DNA of 64,000 nt from Sorex araneus (lineage: Eukaryota > Chordata > Mammalia > Eulipotyphla > Soricidae), in contig NC_073304.1 of the NCBI RefSeq assembly GCF_027595985.1, positions 139,673,211 to 139,737,210 of the forward strand. Reading direction: 5' to 3'. Under the pieces are notes generated by a model. It saw nothing but the letters and a program-made list of their open reading frames with translations, did no database searches and was not told the origin of the DNA. Numbering within the stretch: position 1 is the stretch's first letter; the number at the start of each line of letters is the position of its first letter. A program made the position numbers and the translations under genes. This document shows, piece by piece, positions 10,326-20,589 of this stretch.

Positions 10326-10816
10326 ATTTTATTTTATTTATTTTTTATTATTTTTTTTTTTATTGAATCACCAAGTGGAGGGTTACAAAGTTCACAGGAT
10401 TATGTCAGTTATACAATATTCAAACACCCTTCCCTTCACCAGTGCCCATCTTCCATCACCAACCCCCCCAGTATATCTGCCGCCCCCTCCCACCTCCCTA
10501 GTCCCCACCCTTGTATGTGATAAGTTTCACTTCATTTATGCTTATCTCGATTACATTCCATGTTTCAACACACAACTCACTACCGTTGCTGGGGTTTCCC
10601 CCCAAAAAGAAAAAGACAGTCCTATTGCCAATGAGGCATTAGATAGTTCTCCATTGCTAAGAATATAGAAATATTAAGTCCTGCTGTTTGTTACATAACT
10701 TTTCTTTTTCCCCCTTGCCCCGCGCCACCGAGTTCACGCCTGTTTAGTAATCGCCACGCTGTCTGACAAAGGGAAAAAAACCGAAAAGGATGATTATTTC
10801 CCGTCATCAGCCGGCG
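10326..10816 (-). mobile_element. 5'-truncated L1-derived element
   Basis: A second copy of the same family as 8114-9662 (matching about 8120-8615), truncated at its 5' end. It inserted into the duplicated target site and created the third copy of the target. Confidence 0.9.
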
Positions 10817-10830
10817 TGCCACCAAATTTT
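10817..10830. repeat. Target-site duplication, copy 3 of 3
   Basis: TGCCACCAAATTTT, identical to the last 14 bases of the two copies upstream. Confidence 0.9.
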
Positions 10831-10849
10831 AAATCAAAGTTCTGGGCAG

Positions 10850-11116
10850 GCGAGTTAGTTAGGGCTGTCCTTAGCGGGTTATTCCTGGCAGTACACACAA
10901 GGATCAGATGTGGTGTGGAGATTTAAAGCCAGGTTAGCTGCATGAAAAGTAAGTGCCTCAATCCCTGTACTATCTCTCCTGCCCCAAATCTTGTTATTGT
11001 TTTTGTATTTTCTTGAGGGGGGCGGGGTTTAACTTGTAATGGTGCTTGCAGGGATCAAGCCTGGTCTCCTGCATGCACAGCATGGACCCCAGCCCTTTGA
11101 TCTCTGTCTAGCCCCC
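10850..11116 (-). mobile_element. Two old SINE-1 fragments, antisense
   Basis: Diverged antisense SINE-1 sequences lie at about 10850-10986 (head end CTCTCCTGCCCC) and 11000-11116 (head end CTGTCTAGCCCC). Confidence 0.5.
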
Positions 11117-11319
11117 ATGTTTTCTTACGTCTGATGAGATGAAAAATATCTGCCAATTCAAGAAATCGTATGTTTTGTGAGAGACAAGATTTATGGATTT
11201 AAATACATGCATTTGCTTGACAAAGTATAATTAAACTCCAGTAGGGAAATCATACATTGGAAAAAAGTACACACAAGATACAGCTTATCAAAGCTCAATG
11301 GCAAATAGATAACCAGGGG

Positions 11320-11460
11320 CATCATGAAGTCATGGAATGAAAATGAACTTTGGAGTCCTTACCAGTTGTATGGTGGAGTGTCTTCAGCCAGTTTCCTCCT
11401 TTTGGCGAAGAAGAGAATAATGCTCCTTCACAGAGCCATCATGAAGATGAAACAAAAGAC
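11320..11460 (+). mobile_element. Probable MIR, sense
   Basis: The order of blocks resembles an ancient MIR SINE core (TTTGGAGTCC, CCAGTTTCCTC, GATGAAACAAAA). Divergence is high, as expected for this mammal-wide family. Confidence 0.4.
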
Positions 11461-11649
11461 TGTCGAAAAATCTTTGATACTGGATTGGCAGATACCAAGC
11501 AATCAAACCATCTTCTCTGCCCTCTTCCATTGTGTATGAAGAAAGGGGCCAGAGGACTGGAGCTTTCATACAGAAGCCCTGGGTTTGAAATCTGTCACCT
11601 TGTGATTCTTCCCACCATCTCTGGGAGCAGCCCCTGAGATGCTGGCAAT

Positions 11650-11930
11650 GGTTTCCAAACCATTGTTCATGAAGACTTTCAGAATACTATTTTATTCTGA
11701 GTACTTGTGCCATGTAGTTCACATGCACTATTTTATTCAGTCTATACAACAACTCCATAAATTAAATGCTAGAGTTATTCCCATTCAGTGAGAAAATTGA
11801 GGCACTGAGAAGTAAGGTGACTTGCCCTAGGTCTGAATAATTCTTTACGAAGGCTGGGATTTGACACCAGCTCTTTCTTCAAAGTGAGAGTTCATAACCA
11901 CCATGGCACACTGCTTCCCAGCATGCCATC
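11650..11930 (-). mobile_element. MIR, antisense
   Basis: The complement follows MIR: an ACAACTCCATAAATT block, then GAGAAAATTGAGGCACTGAG, then GGTGACTTGCCCTAGGTC and GGGATTTGACACC. This is a fossil SINE common to all mammals. Confidence 0.7.
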
Positions 11931-12002
11931 TTAGGAAGAGAAAAGTCATTACTGTCAACAGGAGATGTGTCCAGAAAATCATTGTAAGAAAAATCCAGGT
12001 CA

Positions 12003-12136
12003 GGGGCCGGAGCAATAGCACAGTGGGTAAGGCGTTTGCCTTGCACACAGCTGACCAAGTATCGAGCCCCAGCATCTCATATGGTCCCCCGAGCACCTCC
12101 AGGAGTAATTCCTGAGTGCAGACCCTAGGTTAACCT
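12003..12136 (+). mobile_element. SINE-1, sense, left part (interrupted)
   Basis: The sense SINE-1 head and most of the body are here, and the remainder is at 12578-12625. An L1 3' end was inserted between them, with TTAACCT at 12130-12136 and 12578-12584 as the likely target duplication. Confidence 0.85.
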
Positions 12137-12139
12137 TTT

Positions 12140-12170
<31 letters not shown>

Positions 12171-12577
12171 ACTTTTTAAATTTTATTGAACCACCGTGAG
12201 ATAGTTACAAGCTTTCATGTTTGGGTTACAATCTCACAATGATCAAACACCCATCCCTCCACCAGTGCACATTCCCCACCACCAGTATCCCAGGTATACC
12301 TCCCTTTCCCACCCTCCCCCTGCCTCTATGGCAGACAATATTCCCCATACTCTATCTCTACTTTTGGGCATTATAGCTTGCAACACAGACACTAAGAGGT
12401 AATCATTTTTGGTCCATTATCTACTGTCAGCATGCATCTCCCATCCCAACTGGTTCCTCCAGCCATCATTTTCTTAGTGACCCCTTCTCTATTCCATCTG
12501 CCTTTTCCCCTCCACTCATGAAACAGTCTTCCAGCTATGGGCAGTCCCCCTGGCCCTTGTATCTACCATCCCCAAGA
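12137..12577 (-). mobile_element. 5'-truncated L1 3' end nested in a SINE
   Basis: A (TTTA)n tail is followed by an antisense L1-type 3' UTR (TTTATTGAACCACCGTGAG onward). It splits the SINE-1 at 12003-12625, so it is younger than that SINE. Confidence 0.8.
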
Positions 12578-12630
12578 TTAACCTCTGAGCATTACCAGGT
12601 GTGACCCAAAAAGCCAAAAAATTAAAAAAA
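12578..12630 (+). mobile_element. SINE-1, sense, right part
   Basis: The 3' end of the SINE-1 (CCAGGTGTGACCC) and its A-rich tail. Confidence 0.8.
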
Positions 12631-13000
12631 AAGAACAAATCCAGGGAAGGCAGAGCCACGGCAGGACAAACACGGCTCTGGGGGAATTGTAAAAGGCGTC
12701 CAGCTTTCATAGAAGAATAAGGAAATCAGGAAGTGTTTCACCATGATTGCAGCAGAATTGTTGCCCTTCTGGCCCAGGGAAGACAGAGCCTCTGGTGGAG
12801 AGACAGGGACCTGGCCATGAGTCTCAGGCGTGACTGGCCAAGTCCTCCGCCCTCCCTGAGCCTTAGTTCTCTCATGCACAAAGCAAAATAGGAAAACAAT
12901 AGCAGTTTGATCACCAAAGGATTTTGCCAAGATGACGTTTATTCACTCATAGATTCAGCCATGCACTCATTCCTCCAACACATGCACACACATACGTGTG
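12631..13000. other. Non-repetitive intron sequence
   Basis: No gene or repeat is recognised, apart from a short CACACATACGTGTGTG run near 12985. Confidence 0.4.
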
Positions 13001-13004
13001 TGTA

Positions 13005-13235
13005 TATAAGTATCCCGCCTGCACAGCAGAGCCTGGAAAGCTACCTCTGGTGTACTCGATATGTCAAAAACAGTAACGATGACGGTCGGTCCTCATTCCC
13101 CTGACCCTGAAAGAGCCCCTAATACGCCATCGGACTACACTAGCACACACAACAGGGATGAATGGAGACTTCACTGGCTCCTGCTTGAGCAATTTGATGA
13201 ACAACGGAATGACAGTGATACTGTGATTTATTTGC
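13005..13235 (+). mobile_element. SINE-2 fragment, sense
   Basis: The body of SINE-2 (GAGCCTGGAAAGCTACC) and its 3' end (GAACAACGGAATGACAGTGA) are present with about 65 bp of extra sequence between them. The tRNA-like head is missing. Confidence 0.75.
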
Positions 13236-13329
13236 ATTAACTTCTTTTCATTATTTATTTGAATCGATTGTCAATTTGATACACCCACTACATCTGTGCC
13301 CCGAGGAAGCTCATTTGTAACATTTGAAG

Positions 13330-13610
13330 AATCTCCATACTATTTCCACTGAGGCTGAGCCACCAAGAGTGGAAGAGGGTTTCTGTCCCTGCCCCCATCC
13401 CTGCCAGCACTGGGTGTTTGTACACATCTTGATGTGTCAGTCTCACTGGTGTGAGGTGATGAGAGTTTTTTGTGTGTGTGGTGTATGTGAATGGTTCAAA
13501 AGGATCTGGAAAGTTGACGTGTGAAGCAGAAGAGAAGGGGCTGAGGGACGGTAGAAGGATATTAGCTCTGGTGGTGGGTGTGGTGCAGTAATTACACACC
13601 TAAAACATTA
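13330..13610. mobile_element. Old L1 fragments
   Basis: The 13330-13480 part resembles antisense ORF2 of an old L1 (CTCACTGGTGTGAGGTGATG). The 13500-13610 part resembles a sense L1 3' UTR (GGTGTGGTGCAGTAATTACA). Confidence 0.55.
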
Positions 13611-13703
13611 ATATTATGTTTTAATTCAATATTAATATAAATTTAAACATGATAAATATTACATTTGTTAACATTTATAGTTATTGATTATGCTATAATT
13701 TAT

Positions 13704-13955
13704 AGGACTGGAGCAACAGCACAGCGGATAGGGTGTTAGCCTTGCATGCGGCCCACCCAGGTTCGATTCCTTCATCCTCCTCGGAGAGCCCGGGAAGCTA
13801 CAGAGAGTATCCCTCCTGCATGGCAGAGCCTGGCAAGCTACCCGTGGTGTATTCGATATCCCAAAAACAGTAATAAGTCTCACAATGGAGATGTTATTGG
13901 TGCCTGCTTGAGCAAATTGATGAACAGCGGGATGACAGTGCTACAGTGCTACAAT
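13704..13955 (+). mobile_element. SINE-2, sense
   Basis: A full-length copy with head, B box (GGTTCGATTCC), body and the GATGACAGTGC end. Confidence 0.9.
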
Positions 13956-13987
13956 TTATAATTATAAATGTTAATATGTTTTAATTT

Positions 13988-14232
13988 AGGACTGGAGCGA
14001 TAGCACAGTGGTAGGGCATTCGCCTTTCACGCACCCAACCCGTGTTCGATTCCTCCGCCCCTCCCGGAGAGCCTGGCAAGCTAACGAGAGTATTGTGCCC
14101 TCGAGGCCAAGCCTGGCAAGCTACCCGTGGCGTATTGGATATGCCAAAAACAGTAACAATAAGTCTTACATTGAGAGATGTTACTGGTGCCCGCTCGAAC
14201 AACTCGATGAGCAACGGGATGACAGTGATGTT
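13988..14232 (+). mobile_element. SINE-2, sense
   Basis: A second full-length copy only about 30 bp downstream of the previous one, in the same orientation. Confidence 0.9.
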
Positions 14233-14685
14233 TTAATTTAATATTGATGAAAATAGTTATTCTCAATAAGTTAAAAACACTTTAAAACTCATGTCCTCCC
14301 ACCAAAAAAGTCCCTAGATTTGGCAAACATTGACTTAGACTTTGCTAAGCTGGGAATTAGAAGTTGGCAATTTAAAACTTGATATATAAATGGTGGTTTT
14401 TATGTATATTTTGCTTCTCTGTGATAAAATAGAAACATAATTTCTTTGCTTTTATGGCATAAATGTGTCCCTTTTATGCTGTCTATTGTGTTATCAGATT
14501 TCCAGTAAAAACAGGTATTGATTTTCTGAGAATTACTATAGGTGAACTGAATTCGCTGGGAGAAAACAAGTACTTAGTTTTTAACAGATGGATACACTTG
14601 CTTATAGGAAGTTTCAGGCATCTTAATCAAGGTAACACAGATAAAAATATGGCCCTAAAATCTTGTTTTACGGGTTGTTCACTTT

Positions 14686-14862
14686 TTTTTTTTTTTTCTT
14701 TTTTGGGTCACACCCAACAATGCTCAAGGGTTACTCCTGGCTCTGGACTCAGGAATTATTTCTGGTGGTAGTTGGGGGACCATATAGGATGCCAGGGATC
14801 GAACCCAGGTTGGCCGTGTGCAAGGCTAACACCCTATCCACTGTACTATTACTTCAGCCCCT
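14686..14862 (-). mobile_element. SINE-1, antisense
   Basis: The tail, body and head are intact. A perfect 13-bp target-site duplication GGTTGTTCACTTT flanks it at 14673-14685 and 14863-14875. Confidence 0.95.
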
Positions 14863-15191
14863 GGTTGTTCACTTTGTGACTCACTCATTCCAGGTACAAA
14901 ATCAGAATGGACGTTAAAGAGCTGGAGAGAGAGTATAGTGGGGAAGGTGCCCCAGCACTCCATATATAGTGCTGCCAGGACTGGCCCTGAACAAGCTGGG
15001 CATGTCCATGAAACAAAACAATAAACATTAATTCTGATTCTCCGTTTATGTAACTCGTTTTATTTTTGAATACTTACTGACTGCCAAAGAAGTTATAAGA
15101 AGTGTGTGATGCCTAAACTTTACGGTTACTTAAGATGCTTCAGGAGCCTTTTGGTTTTGAATCTTCTTTCTCTCTTTTGTTTCCTCTTTAG

Positions 15192-15282
15192 TTGCCGGTG
15201 AGCAGATAAGTGCCATTGGACAGGGCATTTGTGTGTTACTGGGTATTTCTCTGGAAGATACACAGAAGGAGCTGGAACACAT
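15192..15282 (+). CDS. DTD1: DTD1 coding exon 2
   Basis: The exon continues in frame with exon 1 across a split Val codon and encodes residues 15-44 plus two bases of Met45. It is recognisable from GEQISAIGQGICVLLGIS, the beta-strand core of the DTD fold. The acceptor is TTTAG at 15187-15191 and the donor GTAAGA starts at 15283. Human DTD1 has V-G-G-E-Q at the junction; here it reads V-A-G-E-Q. Confidence 0.96.
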
Positions 15283-15295
15283 GTAAGATGCAGAT

Positions 15296-15440
15296 TTCTT
15301 TTTTTTTTTTTTTGGTTGGGGAGGGCCATACCCAGTGGTGCCAGGGGGTGTGCTCCTGGGATAATGTGTGGGGCCACTTACAGTAGTGTGATCATTGAAC
15401 CTGGGCCTCCACATCCAGCACATGCTCGCCAGCCCTCTGT
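15296..15440 (-). mobile_element. Old SINE-1, antisense
   Basis: A poly-T tail followed by a diverged SINE-1 body (GGGCCATACCCAGTGGTGCC). It lies only 14 bp into intron 2. Confidence 0.55.
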
Positions 15441-15644
15441 AATATCACTGTGGTCCAAGATGCACACATCTGAGTTATTGCTATTTGATTGGTATATGTG
15501 TTGGTTCTTTCTATGTTTGTTTTATCAGTATATCCATTCTGGGAACTTCCATAGTATTTTGTGTCTCCATAGAGAACATGTCACTTTTACGTATGTTGTA
15601 TTTAATATAGTTTGGTTACCTTTATGCTTACTTTAAAGTAAATA

Positions 15645-15822
15645 CTTTTTGGGGTTTTAGTTTTCATGCCATACAGAGTAGTGCTCAGGGGTTGCTCCTG
15701 ATTTGGTGCTTAGGTATTTATTCCCAGAGTGTTTCTGGGGACTGTGCAGTGTCAGGGATTGAACCCAGGACTCTTGCATACAAAGCATGAACTCCAGCTC
15801 TTTGAGCCATCTCCTTGGCCCA
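15645..15822 (-). mobile_element. Old SINE-1, antisense
   Basis: A diverged antisense copy with the order body, B box (GGGATTGAACCCAGG) and head end (ATCTCCTTGGCCC). Confidence 0.65.
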
Positions 15823-16139
15823 TATCGAAGGAGGCCAAGGCAGAGAGATTTGTTACAAATCACCAACAATGTCAGCAGAACAGGAGCAGACAACCTCTGT
15901 CCCATTTTGCTTTTATCTGCCAACCATTCTGTAAATGCAAAACCCAAGCATTTCTTCACCTGTTTTTTTAAATTTGAGCAATTATAACCTGTGCAGGACT
16001 CACACATTTTAAAACCTCCAAGTTGTTCATCGTACACACAGGGTCTGGTACTCAAGTTGAATTTGGTTTCTGATAGCTTTGTCCCATGCTTTGCCTGCCC
16101 ATTGTGCATAGCTCCAACAGTGAAGTTTGGTGGAGTACA

Positions 16140-16560
16140 CAACACTCTCTCTCTCTATGTATAGGAGAGTTGTTCTGAGCCTATGGCTGACTCTTAAAGG
16201 CATGAGAGGACAGTTAAGAAAAAAACTGGTTCTCCTAATTGCCGCCACCCTCACGGCAGATCTTCACAGGCCTGTCCTGGGCCCGTGCCAGAGAATAAAT
16301 CCACTTAAAAAACCAGCCATATGGGACCAGTGACTGAAAACGCCAGGCCTCATGGGGTTGGGACTGAGCTGTCCCTTTCCATCTCCCCGCCCTCCGGGGC
16401 ACTGACTATCATGCCCATGAAATGCCTCCGGGTACCATTCAAGCGTGTTAAAGGTCATGATCCAGAGATTCACAAATGAATCTTGGAACCAAGGAGCTCG
16501 CTACAGGGATGGCTTTGGACCCCAGTTATATTAATTTTTACAAATCCAGGAGCGCATGGC
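16140..16560. other. Unclassified GC-richer intron segment
   Basis: I do not recognise this stretch. It lies just 5' of a sense L1-type 3' UTR and could be the 5' part of another ORF-less L1-derived element, but I cannot show a match. Confidence 0.3.
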
Positions 16561-16599
16561 TGACGTCTCATATTATTATTATTATTATTTTTTTTTTGC

Positions 16600-16825
16600 T
16601 TTTTGTTGAATCACTGTGAGATAGACCTTTACAGACATTTTATACTATTCATAACAAGCAATACAAAATAAATTATCTTGCATCTGCCTGGGGGGCAGGC
16701 TTGAGTGTGGTGGGACACATCCAAATAATGGAGGCGGGAAGGTGTAATGGTGGTGGGATTGGTGTTGAAATATTGAATGTAATCAATTATTGTGAACAAC
16801 CTTATAAAAATAAAATTTAAAAATC
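16600..16825 (+). mobile_element. L1-type 3' UTR, sense
   Basis: The sense strand matches the complement of 866-1060 and 37771-37960, including GGTGGTGGGATTGGTGTTGA and an A-rich 3' end. Confidence 0.75.
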
Positions 16826-16847
16826 CCCTGATTTTCTGAGTTGATGC

Positions 16848-16865
16848 ACACACACACACACACAA
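16848..16865. repeat. (CA)n microsatellite
   Basis: A short CA dinucleotide run. Confidence 0.8.
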
Positions 16866-17194
16866 ACCCTGAATCTGAACTCGAACCCAGGCTGCCTTAC
16901 CAGAAGGCTGGCACTGTTCATTGGCAAAGAGAGGGGATTGTGTTTTTGTTGTCCAACTGACTCTCTTAGGTTCTGGCAGTTGCCTCTCCTTGTATTCAGC
17001 CCTCTTGCCAGCACCACGTTGCACATCCATATCCTGTGCTTGGATCTGTTTGTTCTGCTTCTTGGGTATAACTGTGCCCAGTTGTTCCTTTTGTGTTAGA
17101 TTAAAAATCAGACTTGAAACCTAGCTCCTGCCAGTGCATTGGTGAGCAGTGGGACTGCCCATACTCAGTTCAGGATGATGATGTTTTATTAGTG

Positions 17195-17347
17195 TGCTTG
17201 CTTTCAGGGTTCTATCCTAGAGATGCTGAGGGACTTTGGGACTAAACCTGCTGGTGTTCGAGAGCCATGTGGTGCTAGGGATCGAACCCGGGGTATTGCA
17301 TATGCCAGGTGTGTGCGCCAGTCCTTTGAGCTATTTCTCTGGCCTGG
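17195..17347 (-). mobile_element. Old SINE-1, antisense
   Basis: The B box (GGGATCGAACCCGGGG) and the head end (CTATTTCTCTGGCC) are clear, while the body is diverged. Confidence 0.65.
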
Positions 17348-17589
17348 TGTGATTTACCAGAAATTTTCTGTCTACTCAGAGTCAGATGAGTTGTGTGATA
17401 ATTGAAAAAGGGGCTCTGAATGTAATAGTTTAGGAGATCTAGAGGCGTGACTTCACATAAAGCAAAGGTATGGGAAGAGCCCACCACATAGGGTGTCCAT
17501 TTAGTTAGTCAATTACTCCATGTAATGTGCTTGAATATGTTTCTAGCATCATTCAAAAAAGTGGCTTTCAAGTGGTGCAGTTTCAGTTT

Positions 17590-17758
17590 TTGTTTAGTTT
17601 TGGAGTGACACCCAACTGTCCTTGCTGTTGTCTACTCAGATTACTGGCTCTGCTCTCGGGATCACTCAGTGCGGCACAGGGCACCATCTACAGTGCTGGG
17701 ATTGGAACCATTGGGCTCTGTGCAAGGCCCCGCCCACTGTACTATCTGTCTGGCTCCA
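17590..17758 (-). mobile_element. Old SINE-1, antisense
   Basis: A diverged antisense SINE-1 with the head end CTGTCTGGCTCC. Confidence 0.6.
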
Positions 17759-17999
17759 AAATTTGAATTTTTGTACAGATAATTCTTTGTCATATTTCTC
17801 AAATCTGACCATATTCATGTTACCTGGTCCTCTTTCTTGCCGAGGAAGTCCTTAATCAGCCACATGTACAGGGAGTGTGCCCTTCTGATTCTTAAGGAGC
17901 ATGTGGCTTAGTTGTCAAATTGTAGTTTATTTCCTCAGATCTTCATTTGGTGGAGGATGTGATGCTTATGAGGTGTGGGATCTCATCCTGACAATTCAG

Positions 18000-18245
18000 G
18001 ACAATGGGCCTGGACAGCTCAGTGTGAGGGCCTGAGCATATAGTGTTGCTTTGGGTCCTGTGGTATCAGGGACCATATGGGTCACCATGGCATACTCTGG
18101 GGCCTCCATGATCACACCTGTAGAGCTTGGGGATCCTCAGATCATACCTGGCCATGCTTGGGGCACCATATGTTACTGTGGATTGAACTGGGGGTTAACT
18201 GCATGGCAGACATGTACTTTAACCTCTGAACATCTCTCTGGCTTC
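18000..18245 (-). mobile_element. Old SINE-1 remains, antisense
   Basis: Fragmentary body sequences (GGGCACCATATG...GGATTGAACTGGGG) and a degraded head. The assignment is tentative. Confidence 0.45.
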
Positions 18246-18634
18246 TCCTAAGATCATTTTGAGTAGCTGAATACAAAAAGGATACAATTTATATCATTGT
18301 AAATATAGAGTCTAGAAAAGTTCAAATGAGACCTATGTTTTAACATAGCACCAAAAGGGCAGTTAATGAGTGGTTCTGTTGGAGCTCCATTTTCCTCTAG
18401 CAGTTGCGGAATTGGAGGGACTGACAGAAGAAAAAGAAGGAACTCGCACACAACACTCTGGAATAGCATTATTACTTACCCCATAGTACACATAAGGAAG
18501 CTATCCAGTGAATATGGAACTTGCTGAAGGATATGCCTCCTATAAGTGATGGTTTTAGCTTTTATTTGGCAGAATGCCAATAACATTGGTGGGTACTGAG
18601 TTTCAGGACACCAACAATTCGTATGTGTGTGTGT

Positions 18635-18775
18635 TGGCCATGCATGGCTGTCCTCAGGGCTTATTCCTGACTCTGCTTTCAGGAATCACTCCTGGCAGTT
18701 CTCGGGGGACCATATAAGGTGCTGGGAATTGAACCACATTGGCTTTGTGGAAGGAAAATGCCTTATGAGCAGGGC
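18635..18775 (-). mobile_element. SINE-1, antisense, head degraded
   Basis: The body with GGGGACCATATAAGGTGCTG and a B-box-like GGAATTGAACC. It ends about 45 bp before exon 3. Confidence 0.7.
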
Positions 18776-18821
18776 ACTTGTAATTCTTCAGGTAGCTTTC
18801 ACTGTTATTTTTCACTCATAG

Positions 18822-19057
18822 GGTCCGAAAGATTTTAAACCTGCGTGTATTTGAGGATGAGAGTGGAAAACACTGGTCGAAGAGTGTGATGGACAAACAG
18901 TATGAGGTGCTGTGTGTTAGCCAGTTCACCTTGCAATGTGTCCTCAAGGGGAACAAGCCTGACTTCCACTTGGCAATGCCCACAGAGCAGGCGGAGAGCT
19001 TCTACAACAGCTTCTTGGAGCAGCTGCGGAAGACGTACAAGCCAGAGCTCATCAAAG
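18822..19057 (+). CDS. DTD1: DTD1 coding exon 3
   Basis: The exon completes Met45 and encodes residues 46-123 plus one base of the next codon. It includes VRKILNLRVFEDESGKHWSK and the family-defining catalytic motif S-Q-F-T-L (around residues 77-81), whose backbone and Thr side of the active site bind the 3' end of D-aminoacyl-tRNA. The second signature, the Gly-cisPro motif, is encoded in exons beyond this window. The acceptor is CATAG ending at 18821 and the donor GTAGGT starts at 19058. No frameshift or stop is present, so the gene appears functional as far as it can be seen. Confidence 0.97.
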
Positions 19058-19063
19058 GTAGGT

Positions 19064-19250
19064 AGGAATGGGGCAGATAGCACAGGGATTAAGGTGCTTG
19101 CTCACCTGTGTGCCGCTGATCCCACTTCAGTCCCTAGTACCATGTATGGTCCCTCTAGCACCACTAAAGGTCATTCCTGAACACAGAGCCAAGAATAGCA
19201 CATGGCCCAAGGCTCCTTCACACTCTTCTTATCCCCTAGAACAAAACAAA
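19064..19250 (+). mobile_element. Old SINE-1, sense
   Basis: It starts only a few bases after the exon 3 donor. The head (GGGGCAGATAGCACAGGGAT) and the 3' part are diverged. Confidence 0.65.
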
Positions 19251-19502
19251 GCCCAAAAAGGTAGACCCATGTGGGAGAGGAGGAGTCTTGGAGATATAAT
19301 GGTGTGGTGAGGGGTGGGAATCTGCAGTTGCAACATATCCTTTACTTACAACAGTATAGTAACCACTGCTACTGCCCTTGAACATTCTAAATGCTCCATC
19401 AATACCATTTACTTTGAATTCCTTATTCTTCTGCTTATATTTGTATATATTTAGCTGCATAAAAGCAACACTGTGTTTTATCTCAAACTGTCTCAGCGTC
19501 TG

Positions 19503-19688
19503 TTTTTTTTTCTTTTTCTTTTTGGGTCACACCCGGTGATGCTCAGGGGTTAGTCCTGGCTTTGCACTCAGAAATCACTCCTGGCAGTGCTCATAGGGGA
19601 CCATATGCGATGCTGGGAATCAAACCCGGGTTGGCCGCGGCCGCGTGCAAGGCAAACACTCTACCTGCTATGCTATCACTCCAGCCCC
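19503..19688 (-). mobile_element. SINE-1, antisense
   Basis: A full-length, well-preserved copy with a 6-bp tandem duplication (GGCCGC twice) beside the B box near 19634. Confidence 0.9.
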
Positions 19689-20344
19689 CTCACTGTTGGT
19701 TTTAATTGGGATGTTTATGCTGGCCAGCAAAAGTATGTTGCAAGTCACAAATTAGAGCACTTAAAATTTCTGGAAGCCATAATAAGAAAAAAAAGGAAAA
19801 TGAAACAAGTACATTGAATGTTGTTTGCTTGGTCCTGGGGATTGAACCCTGGACCAGGCAATTGTTGCACCACTGAGCCACATATCCAGTCCTGTTAAAT
19901 AAACTTTGAAAGTGGATCTTAATTTAATCTAGTATATCTAAAATATTCAGATTTTACATTTTTCAAAATAGTAAATCTCAAAAAAAAAAAAAGTAAATCT
20001 CTAAACATACTCACAACACATTTATTTCAATTCAAACTAACCATACTCAAGTGCCTAGTAACATACATGGCTAGCAGTTTCCATACTGGATCTGTAGCGT
20101 TAGGTCTTAATTTACCTACTTAGTGTTGAAAATGCCTAGTTTTACTAATCCAGATTTAGCTTAGAAAATGCTGTAGAATAGTTGCCCTAGTTTGTCATAG
20201 AAATATGAATCTGAAATTTGGAGTCCTTTTAGGATGGCCATTTATTTCTACTGTGTTCATGTTTTGGAGTTTAAATTGCACTTACCATCATATATTGCCT
20301 GTTACAGCAGAATATTTACTTACTATTTTTTATTAATAAATTAA

Positions 20345-20470
20345 CAATTTATTAAATTTTTGAGTGGTACCTGGGGACTCTTCCTTCCTCAGTGCTCAGG
20401 GGACCATGTGGTTCAGTCCAGGACTGAGCCCTAGGCACTAGAGTGCAGAACCCTTGGGCCCTTGTAGGAT
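20345..20470 (-). mobile_element. Possible old SINE, antisense
   Basis: A degraded SINE-like segment (CCTGGGGACTC, GCTCAGGGGACCATGTGG). Confidence 0.35.
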
Positions 20471-20589
20471 AACATTGGGTTTATCCTTTCATCCTTGCCG
20501 CAGGGAACCTCGTTTGCCTTAAAGCAGTGTCATATGGAGACAGGAAGACAGTTAATATTATGCTTTGTAACTTGGGAGTTGATTGACTC

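Larger units (their letters stand above)
5063..15191 (+). other. DTD1 intron 1
   Basis: The 10.1-kb intron starts GTCAGT and ends in a pyrimidine-rich tract with TTTAG at 15187-15191. It is filled mainly with the SINE and L1-type insertions listed separately. Unique stretches include 5561-5885, 6262-6855, 7056-7600 and 14240-14670, where I see no other gene. Confidence 0.9.
15283..18821 (+). other. DTD1 intron 2
   Basis: A 3.5-kb GT-AG intron starting GTAAGA and ending CTCATAG. It contains the repeats listed at 15290-18780. The segment 15835-16140 is otherwise unique and non-coding as far as I can see. Confidence 0.9.

Noticed and set aside
8098..10830. Direct repeats with regular spacing as a CRISPR-like array
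   Set aside because: The repeats are target-site duplications and promoter monomers of retroelements in a mammalian genome.
13288..13599. 103-codon minus-strand frame as a possible gene
   Set aside because: The underlying DNA resembles old L1 sequence and no protein family is recognisable.
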